Positions 15,015 to 24,291 of a stretch of 39,090 nucleotides of DNA are shown in pieces. Each line of letters begins with the position of its first letter. The first letter of the stretch is position 1. Made by a program: the position numbers and the translations under genes. A model generated the notes under the pieces. That model did not search any database. It had not been told where the DNA came from and saw nothing but the letters and a program-made list of their open reading frames with translations. The stretch is from Pseudomonas sp. GTDB taxonomy: Bacteria > Pseudomonadota > Gammaproteobacteria > Pseudomonadales > Pseudomonadaceae. Where the stretch lies: the NCBI RefSeq assembly GCF_030696055.1, contig NZ_JAUYNP010000031.1, positions 1 through 39,090 of the forward strand, in the 5' to 3' direction.

Positions 15015-16826
15015 ATGGACAAGCAGCAACAATGGAACCTCTGGTTCTTCCTGATCGCTTTCAGTCTACTCCTGGTATTTCAGAGCTGGTGGGGCGCGGG
15101 CAGTGCCATTGAGCAGATTCCCTATAGCGAGTTTATGCGTCTGCTCAAGGACAACCAACTGAGTGAATTACGCATCGAACAGCAGCAAATCAGCGGCAAG
15201 CTCAAGGAGCCGATCAACAACCGTTACCAGTTCAGCACCGTCAGGGTCGAGCCCGAGCTGGCCGCGGCCTTGGCCCAGTCGCAGGTCCGCTTCAGCGGCA
15301 CCCGCGAAGGCGGTGCGCTCGACAGTCTGCTCAGCTGGCTGTTGCCCTTTCTGCTGATATTCGCCTTCTGGTCCTTTCTGTTTCGCCGCCTGCTGGACAA
15401 ACAGGGGCTGGGCGGCATGGTCAATGTCGGCAAGTCCAAGGCCAAGGTGTTCGTACAGCGTGATACCGGGGTGACCTTCGAGGATGTGGCCGGCATAGAC
15501 GAGGCCAAGGCCGAGCTGCTGGAAGTGGTGTCCTTTCTCAAGGACCAGCCCAAATACAGCCGTCTGGGCGCACGCATCCCCAAGGGCATACTGCTGGTCG
15601 GCCCGCCCGGCACCGGCAAGACCCTGGTGGCCAAGGCGGTGGCGGGAGAAGCCGGGGTGCCGTTCTTCTCCATCTCCGGTTCCGAGTTCGTCGAGATGTT
15701 CGTCGGCGTCGGCGCGGCGCGGGTGCGCGACCTGTTCGAGCAGGCGCGCCAGGCCGCGCCCTGCATCATCTTTATCGACGAACTGGATGCCCTGGGCAAG
15801 ATGCGCGGCGCCGGGGCCTTCGGCGGCAACGATGAAAAGGAGCAGACCCTCAACCAGTTGCTGGCCGAACTGGACGGTTTCGATACGCGCGAAGGGGTGG
15901 TGCTGCTGGCCGCCACCAACCGCCCGGAGATTCTCGACCCGGCCCTGCTGCGCGCCGGCCGCTTCGACCGCCAGATAGTCATCGACCGCCCGGACAGGCG
16001 CGGCCGGGTGGCCATTCTCAAGGTGCATCTGAAGCGCATCCAGGCCGGCGACGATCTGGATGTCGAAGCCATAGCCGGGATGACCACCGGCTTTTCCGGG
16101 GCGGACCTGGCCAACCTGGTCAACGAGGCGGCCATAGTGGCCACCCGCCGCGGAGCGGATAGGGTGGATATGGCCGACTTCAGCGCCGCGGTGGAACGCA
16201 TAGTGATTGGCAGCGAACGCCGCGGACGCCTGCTGCAGCCTCATGAACGCGAGGTGGTGGCCTATCACGAAATGGGCCATGCCCTGGCCGCGGCCAGCCT
16301 GGCGGGCATGGACCCGGTGAATAAGGTGTCGATCATCCCCCGCTCGGTCGGCGCCCTGGGTTACACCTTGCAGCGCCCCACCGAGGACCGTTATCTGATC
16401 ACCCTGCGCGAGCTCAAGGACCGCATGCTGGTATTGCTGGCAGGGCGCGCGGCCGAACAGTTGATCTTCGCTGAGATTTCCACCGGCGCGGCGGACGATC
16501 TGGCCAAGGTCACCGATATCGCCCGGCAGATAGTCACCCGCTTCGGCATGAGTAGCGAACTCGGCCAGGCCGTGCTGGAACGCCAGAGTGCCAGCTACCT
16601 GGGTGAACATGCGATCAGCCTGCGCGAAAAGGACTACTCGGAGCAGACCGCCCGCGAGGTGGACCTGTGCGTCAAGGCCCTGATCGATGAGGCCTATGAG
16701 CGGGCCAAGGCCCTGCTGCAGAGCCGCCGCGCCGAACTGGAACAAGGGGCCAGGCTGCTGCTGGAAAAGGAAACCCTGACCCCCGAAGACTTTCCGCCGT
16801 TGCGCCCCCTGGCACTGCAGCCTTGA
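15015..16826 (+). CDS. ftsH: FtsH-type membrane AAA+ zinc protease (accessory copy)
   Basis: 603 residues, complete. Two membrane segments (about 8-27 and 99-118) flank a small periplasmic domain. The AAA module has Walker A GPPGTGKT (~196), the pore motif MFVGVGAAR, Walker [10 protein letters not shown] (~253) and the second region of homology [20 protein letters not shown]. The protease has HEMGH (His ~418; the usual residue in the third place is Ala) and the third zinc ligand in [12 protein letters not shown]. It degrades membrane and short-lived cytosolic proteins with ATP. It is shorter than E. coli FtsH (644), and its neighbours are not rrmJ or folP, so this looks like an extra, stress-linked copy. 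It is followed 101 bp later by the FNR-like regulator. Confidence 0.93.
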   Translation: MDKQQQWNLWFFLIAFSLLLVFQSWWGAGSAIEQIPYSEFMRLLKDNQLSELRIEQQQISGKLKEPINNRYQFSTVRVEPELAAALAQSQVRFSGTREGGALDSLLSWLLPFLLIFAFWSFLFRRLLDKQGLGGMVNVGKSKAKVFVQRDTGVTFEDVAGIDEAKAELLEVVSFLKDQPKYSRLGARIPKGILLVGPPGTGKTLVAKAVAGEAGVPFFSISGSEFVEMFVGVGAARVRDLFEQARQAAPCIIFIDELDALGKMRGAGAFGGNDEKEQTLNQLLAELDGFDTREGVVLLAATNRPEILDPALLRAGRFDRQIVIDRPDRRGRVAILKVHLKRIQAGDDLDVEAIAGMTTGFSGADLANLVNEAAIVATRRGADRVDMADFSAAVERIVIGSERRGRLLQPHEREVVAYHEMGHALAAASLAGMDPVNKVSIIPRSVGALGYTLQRPTEDRYLITLRELKDRMLVLLAGRAAEQLIFAEISTGAADDLAKVTDIARQIVTRFGMSSELGQAVLERQSASYLGEHAISLREKDYSEQTAREVDLCVKALIDEAYERAKALLQSRRAELEQGARLLLEKETLTPEDFPPLRPLALQP

Positions 16827-16927
16827 GCCTCTTCTTGACCGGGCGGCTTGGTCGGGGCGGCGCCAGGCTTCCACGCGGGAGTGACCTACACTGGAGAGTT
16901 CCATCTACAGCTGTCGCAGGGGGTTTT

Positions 16928-17701
16928 ATGCCTACTGTCGGTTATGCCCCTTCATCCCACGGCTCTATCAGGACGCCAGTCAACTGCCATGACTGTGCAT
17001 TCAAACGGTTTTGTCTGCCGGCCTATCTGGATGAGGCGGAAACCGCTCGATTGGAAGCCATAGTCAAACGCAATCGGCCCTTGCGCAAGGGCGACCACCT
17101 GTTCCGGGCCGGCGATGCCATGCAGCAGATCTATGCGTTGCGTTCGGGCGCGCTGAAAACCTATCTGCTGAATCAGGACGGCGCTGAGCAGATCACCGGC
17201 TTCGTCCTGCCGGGCGAACTGATCGGGCTGGATGCCTTTGGCAACAGCCTCTTCCCCAGCTACGCCATGGCATTGGAGACCTCGCTGGTGTGCAGCATTC
17301 CGCTGACTGAACTGGAGGAGTTGGCCGATGCTATTCCCCATCTCAGAAAACAGCTGTTCAACACCCTGAGCAGGGAACTGCACGTGGAGCAGGAACACCT
17401 CAACCACAATCGAGAAAGCGCCGAACAGCGCCTGAGCATGTTCTTGCTCAACCTATCCGCCCGTTACAGCCGGCGCGGCTTGTCGGCGGTAAAGTTCATC
17501 CTGCCCATGAGCCGTGGCGAAATCGCAAACTACCTGGGGCTGACCACAGAGACGGTCAGCCGCCTGTTCACCCGCTTCCGTCTGCAAGGTCTGCTTGAAA
17601 TCCAAGGCCGTGAAATCCAGCTAACCCGACCGCTATTCTGGGTGACGACGCCCCACCCCGTACCGGCCGGCGCGCTACCCGGGGCAATCATCCACGCGTG
17701 A
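16928..17701 (+). CDS. FNR/Anr-family oxygen-sensing transcription regulator
   Basis: 257 residues from ATG 16928, behind CAGGGGG. Cys20, Cys23 and Cys29 (NCHDCAFKRFC) plus Cys122 (SLVCSIPL) occupy the positions of the four [4Fe-4S] ligands of E. coli FNR. A cyclic-nucleotide-binding-like beta roll covers ~50-150, then the dimer helix, then the helix-turn-helix SRGEIANYLGLTTETVSRLF, whose recognition helix keeps Glu, Ser and Arg (ETVSR) used to read TTGAT. It should therefore activate anaerobic promoters with TTGAT-N4-ATCAA, several of which are in this window. It may be the main anr or a second paralogue. It lies 15 bp before the next phosphoribosyltransferase gene. Confidence 0.92.
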   Translation: MPTVGYAPSSHGSIRTPVNCHDCAFKRFCLPAYLDEAETARLEAIVKRNRPLRKGDHLFRAGDAMQQIYALRSGALKTYLLNQDGAEQITGFVLPGELIGLDAFGNSLFPSYAMALETSLVCSIPLTELEELADAIPHLRKQLFNTLSRELHVEQEHLNHNRESAEQRLSMFLLNLSARYSRRGLSAVKFILPMSRGEIANYLGLTTETVSRLFTRFRLQGLLEIQGREIQLTRPLFWVTTPHPVPAGALPGAIIHA

Positions 17702-17716
17702 TCGGAGGCCAAGAGT

Positions 17717-18277
17717 ATGCAGACAGCAGCCACCGCGCGACGCCTATGCCTGTACAACACGGCAGAGCTCGAACTGATAGTGCAGGCCATGGCGTGCCAG
17801 GCCGCCGCTTTGCTGCCGCCCGGCCCAAGCGCCCTGGTCGGCATTCTGCGCCGCGGCGAACCCCTGGCGCGCATGCTGCAACTGCAGTTGGCGCGGCTCT
17901 CCGGGCAGGCCGAGTTGCCGCTGTACGGGCTCAAGGTCAAGCGCTACGCCGATGACCTCAGCCTGTTGCATGCGCACACGGCACTGACCGAGAACCCCGA
18001 GCTGGCCAAACTGGACCTCGCGGGCACCAGCCTGCTGGTGGTCGACGATGTGCTCTACCACGGCCATTCGCTGCTGCGCACCTGTGCCTATCTGGCGAGC
18101 CTGGGTGCCCAGCGGGTGCGCACCGCGGTGCTGGTCGACCGCTGCGTCAGCCAGCAACCGGTGCATGCCGATATAGTCGGGGTACGGCTGCAGATCGCGC
18201 CTGGCGACATCATCGAATGCAACGTACCGCCCTATGAGCAGGACTTTCGGATCGAGGTGGTGCGCCGGGGCGCTTAG
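17717..18277 (+). CDS. PyrR/Upp-like phosphoribosyltransferase
   Basis: 186 residues. The PRPP-binding signature is LLVVDDVLYHGHSLL (residues ~109-123), the N-terminal substrate region is ALVGILRRGEPLARML, and the C-terminal region DIVGVRLQIAPGDIIECNVPP resembles PyrR-type uracil PRTases. The ATG follows GGAGG (17704-17708). It is co-transcribed with the FNR-like gene. It is the second of two PRPP-using proteins in the cluster, besides a PRPP synthetase homologue at 32376. Uracil salvage or a regulatory role is possible; neither is shown by the sequence. Confidence 0.85.
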   Translation: MQTAATARRLCLYNTAELELIVQAMACQAAALLPPGPSALVGILRRGEPLARMLQLQLARLSGQAELPLYGLKVKRYADDLSLLHAHTALTENPELAKLDLAGTSLLVVDDVLYHGHSLLRTCAYLASLGAQRVRTAVLVDRCVSQQPVHADIVGVRLQIAPGDIIECNVPPYEQDFRIEVVRRGA

Positions 18278-18348
18278 GCGCTGTCAGGTAAGCCCCCCGC
18301 TATAACAGACGCTGATGCAAGTAGCTGAGGTGAGCGGGAAGGCGGTAT

Positions 18349-19155
18349 CTACGGGCTATGCCCGCCGCGCAGGTAAGCCAGCCAATAGACCCCGGCGACC
18401 AGCAGGGTGCCTCCGACTATGTTGCCCGCGCTCACGGCGGCAAGATTTTTAGCCGCCGCGATCATCGACAGGCTGCCCTGGGCATCCAGGGCGAGCCCGA
18501 ATGGCAGGAAGAACCAGTTCGCGATCGAGTGTTCCAAGCCCAGGGTCACAAAGGCGCTAATGGGCAGCAGTATGGCCAGCAGTTTGTCGGTCACGCTGTG
18601 CCCGCCCATCGCCAGCCAAACCGCCAGGCATACCAGTACGTTGCACAGGATGCCCCGCGCAAAAGCCTCCCCCAGGCCAAGCTGCGCCTTGCTGCGGGCG
18701 ATATTGAGCGCCGTTTCCCCCACCGCGCCACCGCCCAGACTGGCAACATCGGCCCACACCACCAGCACCACGGTGCCCAGGCAGCCGATGACATTGCCCA
18801 GGTAAACCAGCAGCCAGTTGCGCAGCACCGCCCGGGTGCTGATCAGCTTGCTCGCCCAGGCCATGGCCAAGAGATTGTTGCCGGTAAAGAGTTCGGCGCC
18901 ACCTATCACCACCAGCACCAGCCCCAGGCAGAAACTCAGGCCGCCGAGCAAACGGGTGGCACCAAAACCAAGGTTGTTGCCGGTGATCACCACGGTGAAA
19001 AACAGCGCCCCCAAGGAGATAAAGGCGCCGGCCAGTATGGCCAGCACAAACAGGCTCAAGGCATCCGCATGCGCCTTGGCCACGCCCATTTCTTCGACCC
19101 GCTGGGCGATCTGGCTGGGTTGGTAAGCGTCACTGAATAAATGTCGCTCGGTCAT
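18349..19155 (-). CDS. Formate/nitrite channel (FNT family)
   Basis: 268 residues, six membrane segments. FNT family signatures are present: GGAELFTGNN (~85-94), GILCNVLVCLAVWLA (~168-182) and the third signature LEHSIANWFFLP with the conserved His in place. FNT proteins are pentameric channels for formate, nitrite or hydrosulfide. With a formate dehydrogenase operon in the same cluster, formate is the likely substrate. It is preceded by a DUF5676 gene on the same strand (gap 88 bp), and FNR boxes lie upstream of that pair. Confidence 0.92.
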   Translation of the reverse strand: MTERHLFSDAYQPSQIAQRVEEMGVAKAHADALSLFVLAILAGAFISLGALFFTVVITGNNLGFGATRLLGGLSFCLGLVLVVIGGAELFTGNNLLAMAWASKLISTRAVLRNWLLVYLGNVIGCLGTVVLVVWADVASLGGGAVGETALNIARSKAQLGLGEAFARGILCNVLVCLAVWLAMGGHSVTDKLLAILLPISAFVTLGLEHSIANWFFLPFGLALDAQGSLSMIAAAKNLAAVSAGNIVGGTLLVAGVYWLAYLRGGHSP

Positions 19156-19243
19156 GGCACTTCAGCCCGCTAATGCTGCGCTGATGGGGGCGGTGGCCAT
19201 GCACACACCGCCAGGGACACCGGCTGTCGGCGATCTAGTACGA

Positions 19244-19507
19244 CTAACCCTGGAGCTTGTCGTGCAGCCAGGCAAACAGGGTTCCGAGCAAGCCCCCCCA
19301 CAGGCTCAATACCAGCAGTGGCCCGAGGAAAGTGCCGGCGCTGTAGCTTTGCGGCCCCTGCAGGCGACTGAAGTCCAGCCCATGGAACAAGGCATTGAGA
19401 AAGGCGATGCCCTGCTCCGGCCACAGCGCATAGAGCACGGCACAGACCGTATAGGAAATCGCCATGCTCAGGGCCAGGGCGAGACCGGTTTTCCAGGGTG
19501 CGTTCAT
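19244..19507 (-). CDS. DUF5676-like small membrane protein
   Basis: 87 residues from ATG 19507, with GAGG eight bases upstream. Two membrane segments: about 6-25 (TGLALALSMAISYTVCAVLY) and 60-80 (GTFLGPLLVLSLWGGLLGTL), with the DUF5676-like middle QGIAFLNALFHGLDFSRL. Function unknown. Gene order suggests co-transcription with the formate/nitrite channel. An FNR box is centred 124 bp upstream. Confidence 0.75.
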   Translation of the reverse strand: MNAPWKTGLALALSMAISYTVCAVLYALWPEQGIAFLNALFHGLDFSRLQGPQSYSAGTFLGPLLVLSLWGGLLGTLFAWLHDKLQG

Positions 19508-19624
19508 GTTTAAGTCCTCAGGTTTGGCCGCTGGGGTTCGGCCACTGGCCGGCGACGCCCAGGGCAGCGAATGCGGATGCCCAGACGCCTTATAGTCAGC
19601 ATAGGAAGTGCCGCAACAGCGCCG

Positions 19625-19638
19625 TTGATGTAGATCAA
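19625..19638. promoter_or_regulatory. Perfect FNR/Anr box (toward DUF5676-FNT genes)
   Basis: TTGAT-GTAG-ATCAA is a perfect FNR/Anr half-site pair. For the minus-strand genes a -10-like TATGCT at 19603-19598 is at class II spacing, giving a ~80-base leader before the DUF5676 gene. Confidence 0.85.
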
Positions 19639-19731
19639 ATCCAGGGCAAAATCGCTTCGACGGCCTGCTACGGCCATGGCCGCAACCGGGCTCAAGGCTG
19701 AGCACAACGCCCGCGGCTGAATCCCCCCGCC

Positions 19732-19745
19732 TTGATCCAGATCAA
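19732..19745. promoter_or_regulatory. Perfect FNR/Anr box (toward P-type ATPase)
   Basis: TTGAT-CCAG-ATCAA is a second perfect box, 107 bp from the first, in the divergent promoter region. Its centre is ~129 bp before the ATPase start. The matching -10 is weak. Confidence 0.8.
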
Positions 19746-19867
19746 AGCCCCGCCGCGGCGGCGGGCCAAGGATGAACAGGGTTCAGGGCGCGCCGCGGGC
19801 AAGGGCATGGGCGCGATTGCGCCGGGCGGCCCAGCGCCGCCGGCAAACGAGGTGATGGCGGCGAAGC

Positions 19868-22582
19868 ATGAGGGCGAGCTTGGGCATGGGCGCATGGCAC
19901 GCAATGGAATCCTCCCAGGTGACGGCCGAGGTCAAGGTCGATCCCAGCCAAGGACTCGCGCAATCCGAGGCGGCGGCGCGCTTGCGGGTTTACGGCCCTA
20001 ACCGGCCGAGCGTGCCGCCTGGCAAAAGCGCCTGGCGGCGCTTTGCCGCGCAAGTCGCGCAACCCCTGGTGCTGGTACTGATCGCAGCCGGCACTGTGAC
20101 GGTCTTTCTGGGGGAATGGCTGGATGCCGGCGTGATCTTCGCCGTGGTGTTGATCAATGCCATCCTCGGTTTCGTCCAGGAAGGCAAGGCCGCAGCCGCC
20201 TTGGCGGCGCTCGCCCAGGCGGTGGCGGCAGAGGCCACGGTGCTGCGGGCCGGCAGCCACCAGCGGCTCGATGCGGCCGCACTGGTGCCCGGTGATCTGG
20301 TGCTGTTGGCGAGCGGCGACAAGGTGCCCGCCGACATGCGCCTGCTCACCAGCAAGGAGCTGCGCACCAGCGAGGCGGCGCTGACCGGCGAATCGCTGCC
20401 GGTGGATAAATGCAGCGACTGCCTGGCCGCCGATACGCCCCTCGCCGAGCGGCGCAACATGGCCTATGCCGGCACGCTGGTGGTCGCGGGCCAAGGTCGC
20501 GCAGTCGTAGTCGCCACCGGCAATGGCACCGAGAGCGGGCGCATCTGCGCCCTGATCGCCCAGGCGCCGGAGCTGACAACGCCCTTGACGCGCAAGATGG
20601 CGGTGTTCGCCCAACAGTTGCTGATCGCCATCCTGCTGCTTGCCGCGCTGACCTTCGGCGTGGGCGTGCTGCGCGGCGAGTCAGCCTTCAGCATGTTTAT
20701 GGCGGCGGTGGCCCTGGCCGTGGGCGCGATACCCGAGGGGTTGCCGGCAGCCATGACTATCACCCTGGCCATCGGCGTCGCGCGCATGGCCAAACGCCGC
20801 GCCATCATTCGCAAGCTGCCCGCGGTCGAGACCCTGGGCAGCACCACGGTCATCTGCTCCGACAAAACCGGGACCCTGACGGAAAACGCGATGACGGTGC
20901 GCGCGATTTGGGCCGGCGGCGAAGCGTTCTCCGTCAGCGGCCATGGCTACGGGCCGACGGGGCGCATTGAGTGGGCCGGGCAGCCAGTGGCAATAGCCGC
21001 TGCCCTGCGCGAGACCCTCCTGGCCAGCGCGCTCTGCAATGATGCGCGGGTGCTCCACAGCGGCCAGCATTGGACTGTGGTCGGTGACCCCACCGAAGCC
21101 GCCCTGCTGGTCGCAGCGCGTAAGGGTGGGCTGGATACGCAGACGCTGAATTCGATTTTTCCACGCCTGGATGAACTGCCTTTCGACTCGACCCGCCAAT
21201 ACATGGCGACCCTGCATGAGATCGAAGGGGCGCGCATCGTCTGCGTGAAGGGCGCCGTGGAGAAGCTCCTGGCCAGCTGTGCCTCGATGCTCGATGCCCA
21301 TGGCCACGAGGTGCCCCTGACCGCCGAGACCGTCCACGCCGAGGCCACGCGCCTGGCGGCCAGCGGTTTACGCGTACTGGCCGTGGCCCGCTCCGAGCTG
21401 GCGCCGGGGCAACGCTTGGAGCATGCGCGGCTCGGCGCCGAGCTGGTGTTTCTCGGCCTCATGGCCATGCTCGACCCGCCACGGCCACGCGCCATCCGCG
21501 CGGTGCGCACCTGCCAGGCGGCGGGCATCCGGGTCAAGATGATCACCGGCGACCATCCCAGCACGGCCAGCGCCATCGCCCGCCAACTCGGCATAGTCCG
21601 CGCCGGGGTGGCGGCCTGGACCGGCCAGGAACTGGCCAAGCTCGATGACCAAGCCTTGCGTCGGGTGGCGGCGGACGTGGATGTGTTCGCCCGCGTCGAA
21701 CCTGAGCAGAAACTACGACTGGTGCGGGCCTTGCAGGCCGGCGGGGAAGTGGTGGCCATGACCGGTGACGGGGTCAACGATGCGCCGGCGCTCAAACAAG
21801 CCGACATCGGCATAGCCATGGGCCAGGGCACCGAGGTGGCCAAGGAGGCCGCCGCCATGATCCTCACCGACGACAACTTCGCCACCATCGAGGCGGCCAT
21901 CGAGGAGGGGCGTGGTCTCTACGACAACCTGGTGAAGTTCATTGCCTGGACTATTCCCACCAATGCCAGCGAGGGCCTGGTAATACTCGCCGCCGTGTTC
22001 GCCGGCACGCCGCTGCCGATCACACCGCTGCAGATCCTCTGGATCAACCTGACCACCGCCATCCTGCTGGGGATGATGCTGGCGTTCGAGCCGGCCGAGC
22101 GCGGCATCATGCAGCGCCCGCCCAGGACTCCGGGTGCTCCGGTGCTTGATCGCGGTCTGTTGCAGCGCATCGTGCTGCTCAGCCTACTGATGCTGGCCGG
22201 CGCCTTCGGCCTGTTCGAGCTGGCGCTGCAGCGCGGCCAGTCGATGGCGCAGGCGCGCACAGTCGCCACCAACGTCTTCGTGCTGGTGGCGATTGTCTAC
22301 CTGTTCAACTGCCGCTCCCTCAGCCACCCATTCTGGTCCATGGCGGCGTTTTCCAACCCCTGGGTGTGGTTCGGCAGCGCCGCGATGCTGGCGCTGCAAT
22401 TGGCCTTCACCTATCTGCCGGCCTGCAACCGGGTGTTTCACAGCGCCCCTATCGGCCTGCGGGAATGGCTGTGGATTGGCGCCTTTGCGGCCACCTGCGC
22501 GCTGATCATCGAAGCGCAAAAATACCTGGGTTCAGCCAGGCAAACAGCGTCCCAGGCGCGGCCAGGCAGCCGGGCAGAATGA
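19868..22582 (+). CDS. P2-type cation-transporting ATPase
   Basis: 904 residues from ATG 19868; ATG 19886 is possible, and neither start has a strong ribosome-binding site. Order: N-terminal cation-ATPase domain (WHAMESSQV... DPSQGL), actuator with ALTGES (~172), membrane segment 4 with AIPEGLPAA, phosphorylated Asp332 in SDKTGTLT, nucleotide domain with KGAVE, hinge MTGDGVNDAPALKQADIGIA (~633), and C-terminal membrane segments 5-10. PEGLPA is the P2A/P2C calcium/monovalent signature. Segment 6 reads WINLTTAI where calcium pumps have an Asp (NLVTDG), so a ligand is missing and the ion is uncertain. Size and type resemble mycobacterial CtpF of the DosR hypoxia regulon. An FNR box lies upstream. 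Confidence 0.93.
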   Translation: MRASLGMGAWHAMESSQVTAEVKVDPSQGLAQSEAAARLRVYGPNRPSVPPGKSAWRRFAAQVAQPLVLVLIAAGTVTVFLGEWLDAGVIFAVVLINAILGFVQEGKAAAALAALAQAVAAEATVLRAGSHQRLDAAALVPGDLVLLASGDKVPADMRLLTSKELRTSEAALTGESLPVDKCSDCLAADTPLAERRNMAYAGTLVVAGQGRAVVVATGNGTESGRICALIAQAPELTTPLTRKMAVFAQQLLIAILLLAALTFGVGVLRGESAFSMFMAAVALAVGAIPEGLPAAMTITLAIGVARMAKRRAIIRKLPAVETLGSTTVICSDKTGTLTENAMTVRAIWAGGEAFSVSGHGYGPTGRIEWAGQPVAIAAALRETLLASALCNDARVLHSGQHWTVVGDPTEAALLVAARKGGLDTQTLNSIFPRLDELPFDSTRQYMATLHEIEGARIVCVKGAVEKLLASCASMLDAHGHEVPLTAETVHAEATRLAASGLRVLAVARSELAPGQRLEHARLGAELVFLGLMAMLDPPRPRAIRAVRTCQAAGIRVKMITGDHPSTASAIARQLGIVRAGVAAWTGQELAKLDDQALRRVAADVDVFARVEPEQKLRLVRALQAGGEVVAMTGDGVNDAPALKQADIGIAMGQGTEVAKEAAAMILTDDNFATIEAAIEEGRGLYDNLVKFIAWTIPTNASEGLVILAAVFAGTPLPITPLQILWINLTTAILLGMMLAFEPAERGIMQRPPRTPGAPVLDRGLLQRIVLLSLLMLAGAFGLFELALQRGQSMAQARTVATNVFVLVAIVYLFNCRSLSHPFWSMAAFSNPWVWFGSAAMLALQLAFTYLPACNRVFHSAPIGLREWLWIGAFAATCALIIEAQKYLGSARQTASQARPGSRAE

Positions 22583-22653
22583 CCCTCCGCCGACGCCAGC
22601 GCGCGCATCTTCAATTCGGCCCGCGGATATTCGTAGGTTGGCGTGGCCTAGAC

Positions 22654-22902
22654 CTATTTTCCCAGCCGTTGCTGCAGGTAGCCGACCAGGCTGTCCAGGC
22701 TGTGCAGCTGCCGGTAGTCGGCCTCGGGGATATTCACCGCGAAACGTTGGTGCAAGGCGCCGAGAAAGCGCAACCAATCCATAGAATCCAGGTCGACCTC
22801 GTCGCGTAACGGCCGGTCGCTGCGCAGCGTCTCGGCTTCGAGTTCCGGGGCGATCCGTTGCAATTCTTCCAGTACCTGCTGGCGCAACTGCTGCTTATCC
22901 AT
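22654..22902 (-). CDS. Acyl carrier protein-like
   Basis: 82 residues from ATG 22902, behind AAGGAG. Four-helix carrier fold with the phosphopantetheine attachment serine Ser40 in DLDSMDWL and an acidic surface. It starts 10 bp after the stop of the E2 gene, so it is the last gene of the fdh-to-ACP operon. A carrier protein in a pyruvate dehydrogenase/acetyl-CoA synthetase operon is unusual; it may accept acetyl or other acyl groups, but no ketosynthase or other partner is nearby. Confidence 0.85.
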   Translation of the reverse strand: MDKQQLRQQVLEELQRIAPELEAETLRSDRPLRDEVDLDSMDWLRFLGALHQRFAVNIPEADYRQLHSLDSLVGYLQQRLGK

Positions 22903-22912
22903 GGGGGGCTCC

Positions 22913-24076
22913 TTACAGCTTGTCCGGGTCTTGCAATAACTGGCGGATCTCGCCGAGAAAACGCGCGCCGTAGTGGCCATCGCTGACCCTGTGGTCCGCG
23001 GCCAGGCTGGCCATCACCGTGGGCCTGACGCAGAGCTGCCCCGCTTCCACCCAGGGTCGTTCGAGAATACGACCGAAGCCGACCAAGGCGACCTGCGGCG
23101 GGTAGATCACCCCAAGAACGCAATCCACGCCCTGATCGCCGAGCTGGGTGATGGTGAGGCTGGCGTCGCTCAGTTCGGAGCTGCGCAGCGGTCCGCTGCG
23201 GGCCCGCTGCACCAGGTCACCCAGCTCACTCATCAGTTGGCGCAGCGGCTTGTCGGCGACATCGTGCAGCGCCGGTGCGATCAGGCCGCCCTGGCGCAGG
23301 GCGATGGCCACGCCGAGGTGAATGCCGGCGGCCGGCTGGAAGGCGCCTTCGCGCCAGTAGCCGTTGAGCTGCGGATAGTCGCGCAGTGCCAGGGCCACCG
23401 CCTTGAGCAACAGCACACCGGGTAGCAGGCGTTGCTCCGGCGTGCTCTGGGCATTGCGTGCCTGTAGCCAGGTCATGGCGTTGCCGAGGGCAATGGTCTC
23501 GCTCAGGTAGTAATGGGGTATCTCGCGCTTGGAGCGGCTCATGGCCGCGGCGATGGCCTGGCGCATGGCGGCATGGCGGTCGACAGGCGCGGCCGGCTGG
23601 GCGGCGGCTTCGACGTCTTCCAGGGTGACCACGCCGTGGGGGCCACTGCCGCTCAGCGCGGCCGGGTCCAGGCCCAGTTCGGCGGCCCGCTTGCGCGCGG
23701 CCGGGGAAACCCGCGGCCGGCTGGCCGGCGGCAGGGCGGGTTCGTCCACTAGGGCAGTGGCCATTGGGCTGGCCGCGGGCGCTGATTCAGTTGACGGCGC
23801 AGCGGGCGCCGCTTGCCGTCGCACGCTGGGTGGGCTTTCTCCGGCTTCCAGCAGGGTGGCGATCGGCGTGCCCACCGGCACCTTGGCCCCGGGTTCGATC
23901 AACAGCTCGAAGATTTCACCGTCGTGCCAGCACTCCACATCCACCGCGGCCTTGGCCGTGTCGATCAGCGCGACCACCTGGCCGCGCTTGACCTTATCGC
24001 CGGGCTTGACCTGCCATTCCAGCAGGGTGCCGGCGTCCATGTCAGCGCCGAGGGACGGCAGTTTAAATTCGATCAT
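22913..24076 (-). CDS. 2-oxo acid dehydrogenase E2 (lipoyl acyltransferase)
   Basis: 387 residues from ATG 24076, behind GAGGAAGGG. Residues 1-75 are one lipoyl domain with the lipoylated Lys42 in LIDTAKAAVDVE (usually ETDKA, so the preceding residues differ). A Pro/Ala linker follows, then a peripheral-subunit-binding domain (RVSPAARKRAAELGLDP, SGPHGVVTLEDV) and the catalytic domain ending with DHRVSDG (His ~362, Asp ~366). It transfers the acetyl group from E1 to CoA. No E3 (dihydrolipoamide dehydrogenase) gene is in the window. A REP pair separates it from the E1 beta gene by 215 bp. Confidence 0.92.
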   Translation of the reverse strand: MIEFKLPSLGADMDAGTLLEWQVKPGDKVKRGQVVALIDTAKAAVDVECWHDGEIFELLIEPGAKVPVGTPIATLLEAGESPPSVRRQAAPAAPSTESAPAASPMATALVDEPALPPASRPRVSPAARKRAAELGLDPAALSGSGPHGVVTLEDVEAAAQPAAPVDRHAAMRQAIAAAMSRSKREIPHYYLSETIALGNAMTWLQARNAQSTPEQRLLPGVLLLKAVALALRDYPQLNGYWREGAFQPAAGIHLGVAIALRQGGLIAPALHDVADKPLRQLMSELGDLVQRARSGPLRSSELSDASLTITQLGDQGVDCVLGVIYPPQVALVGFGRILERPWVEAGQLCVRPTVMASLAADHRVSDGHYGARFLGEIRQLLQDPDKL

Positions 24077-24117
24077 GCAACCCTTCCTCAATCAGCAACG
24101 CATCGCCAGTTACAGCC

Positions 24118-24187
24118 GTAGGAGCCAGCTTGCTGGCGAAACCCAGGCAGCGCCTGAACCATCGATCGCCAGCAAGCTGGCTCCTAC
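24118..24187. repeat. REP pair (REPIN-like) inside the operon
   Basis: GTAGGAGCCAGCTTGCTGG (from 24118) and its complement ending at 24187 form an inverted pair of Pseudomonas-type REP units (family form GTRGGAGC-GCTTGC). The 70 bp unit lies between the E1 beta and E2 genes. It could fold in the mRNA and change the relative expression of downstream genes. Confidence 0.85.
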
Positions 24188-24291
24188 AGGTTCGTACGAC
24201 AGTCAAAAAACGCGTCAAACTCGTCTCCCCGGCGCTCTCGCGGGCATGGGACTAGGCGTCATCCTCGCGCCTACAACCCTTGGCCGGCTGG

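Noticed and set aside
15015-16826. Transmissible heat-resistance/protein quality locus (LHR/TLQC)
   Set aside because: An extra ftsH is present, but no small heat-shock protein, ClpG/ClpK, YfdX or HdeD genes accompany it.
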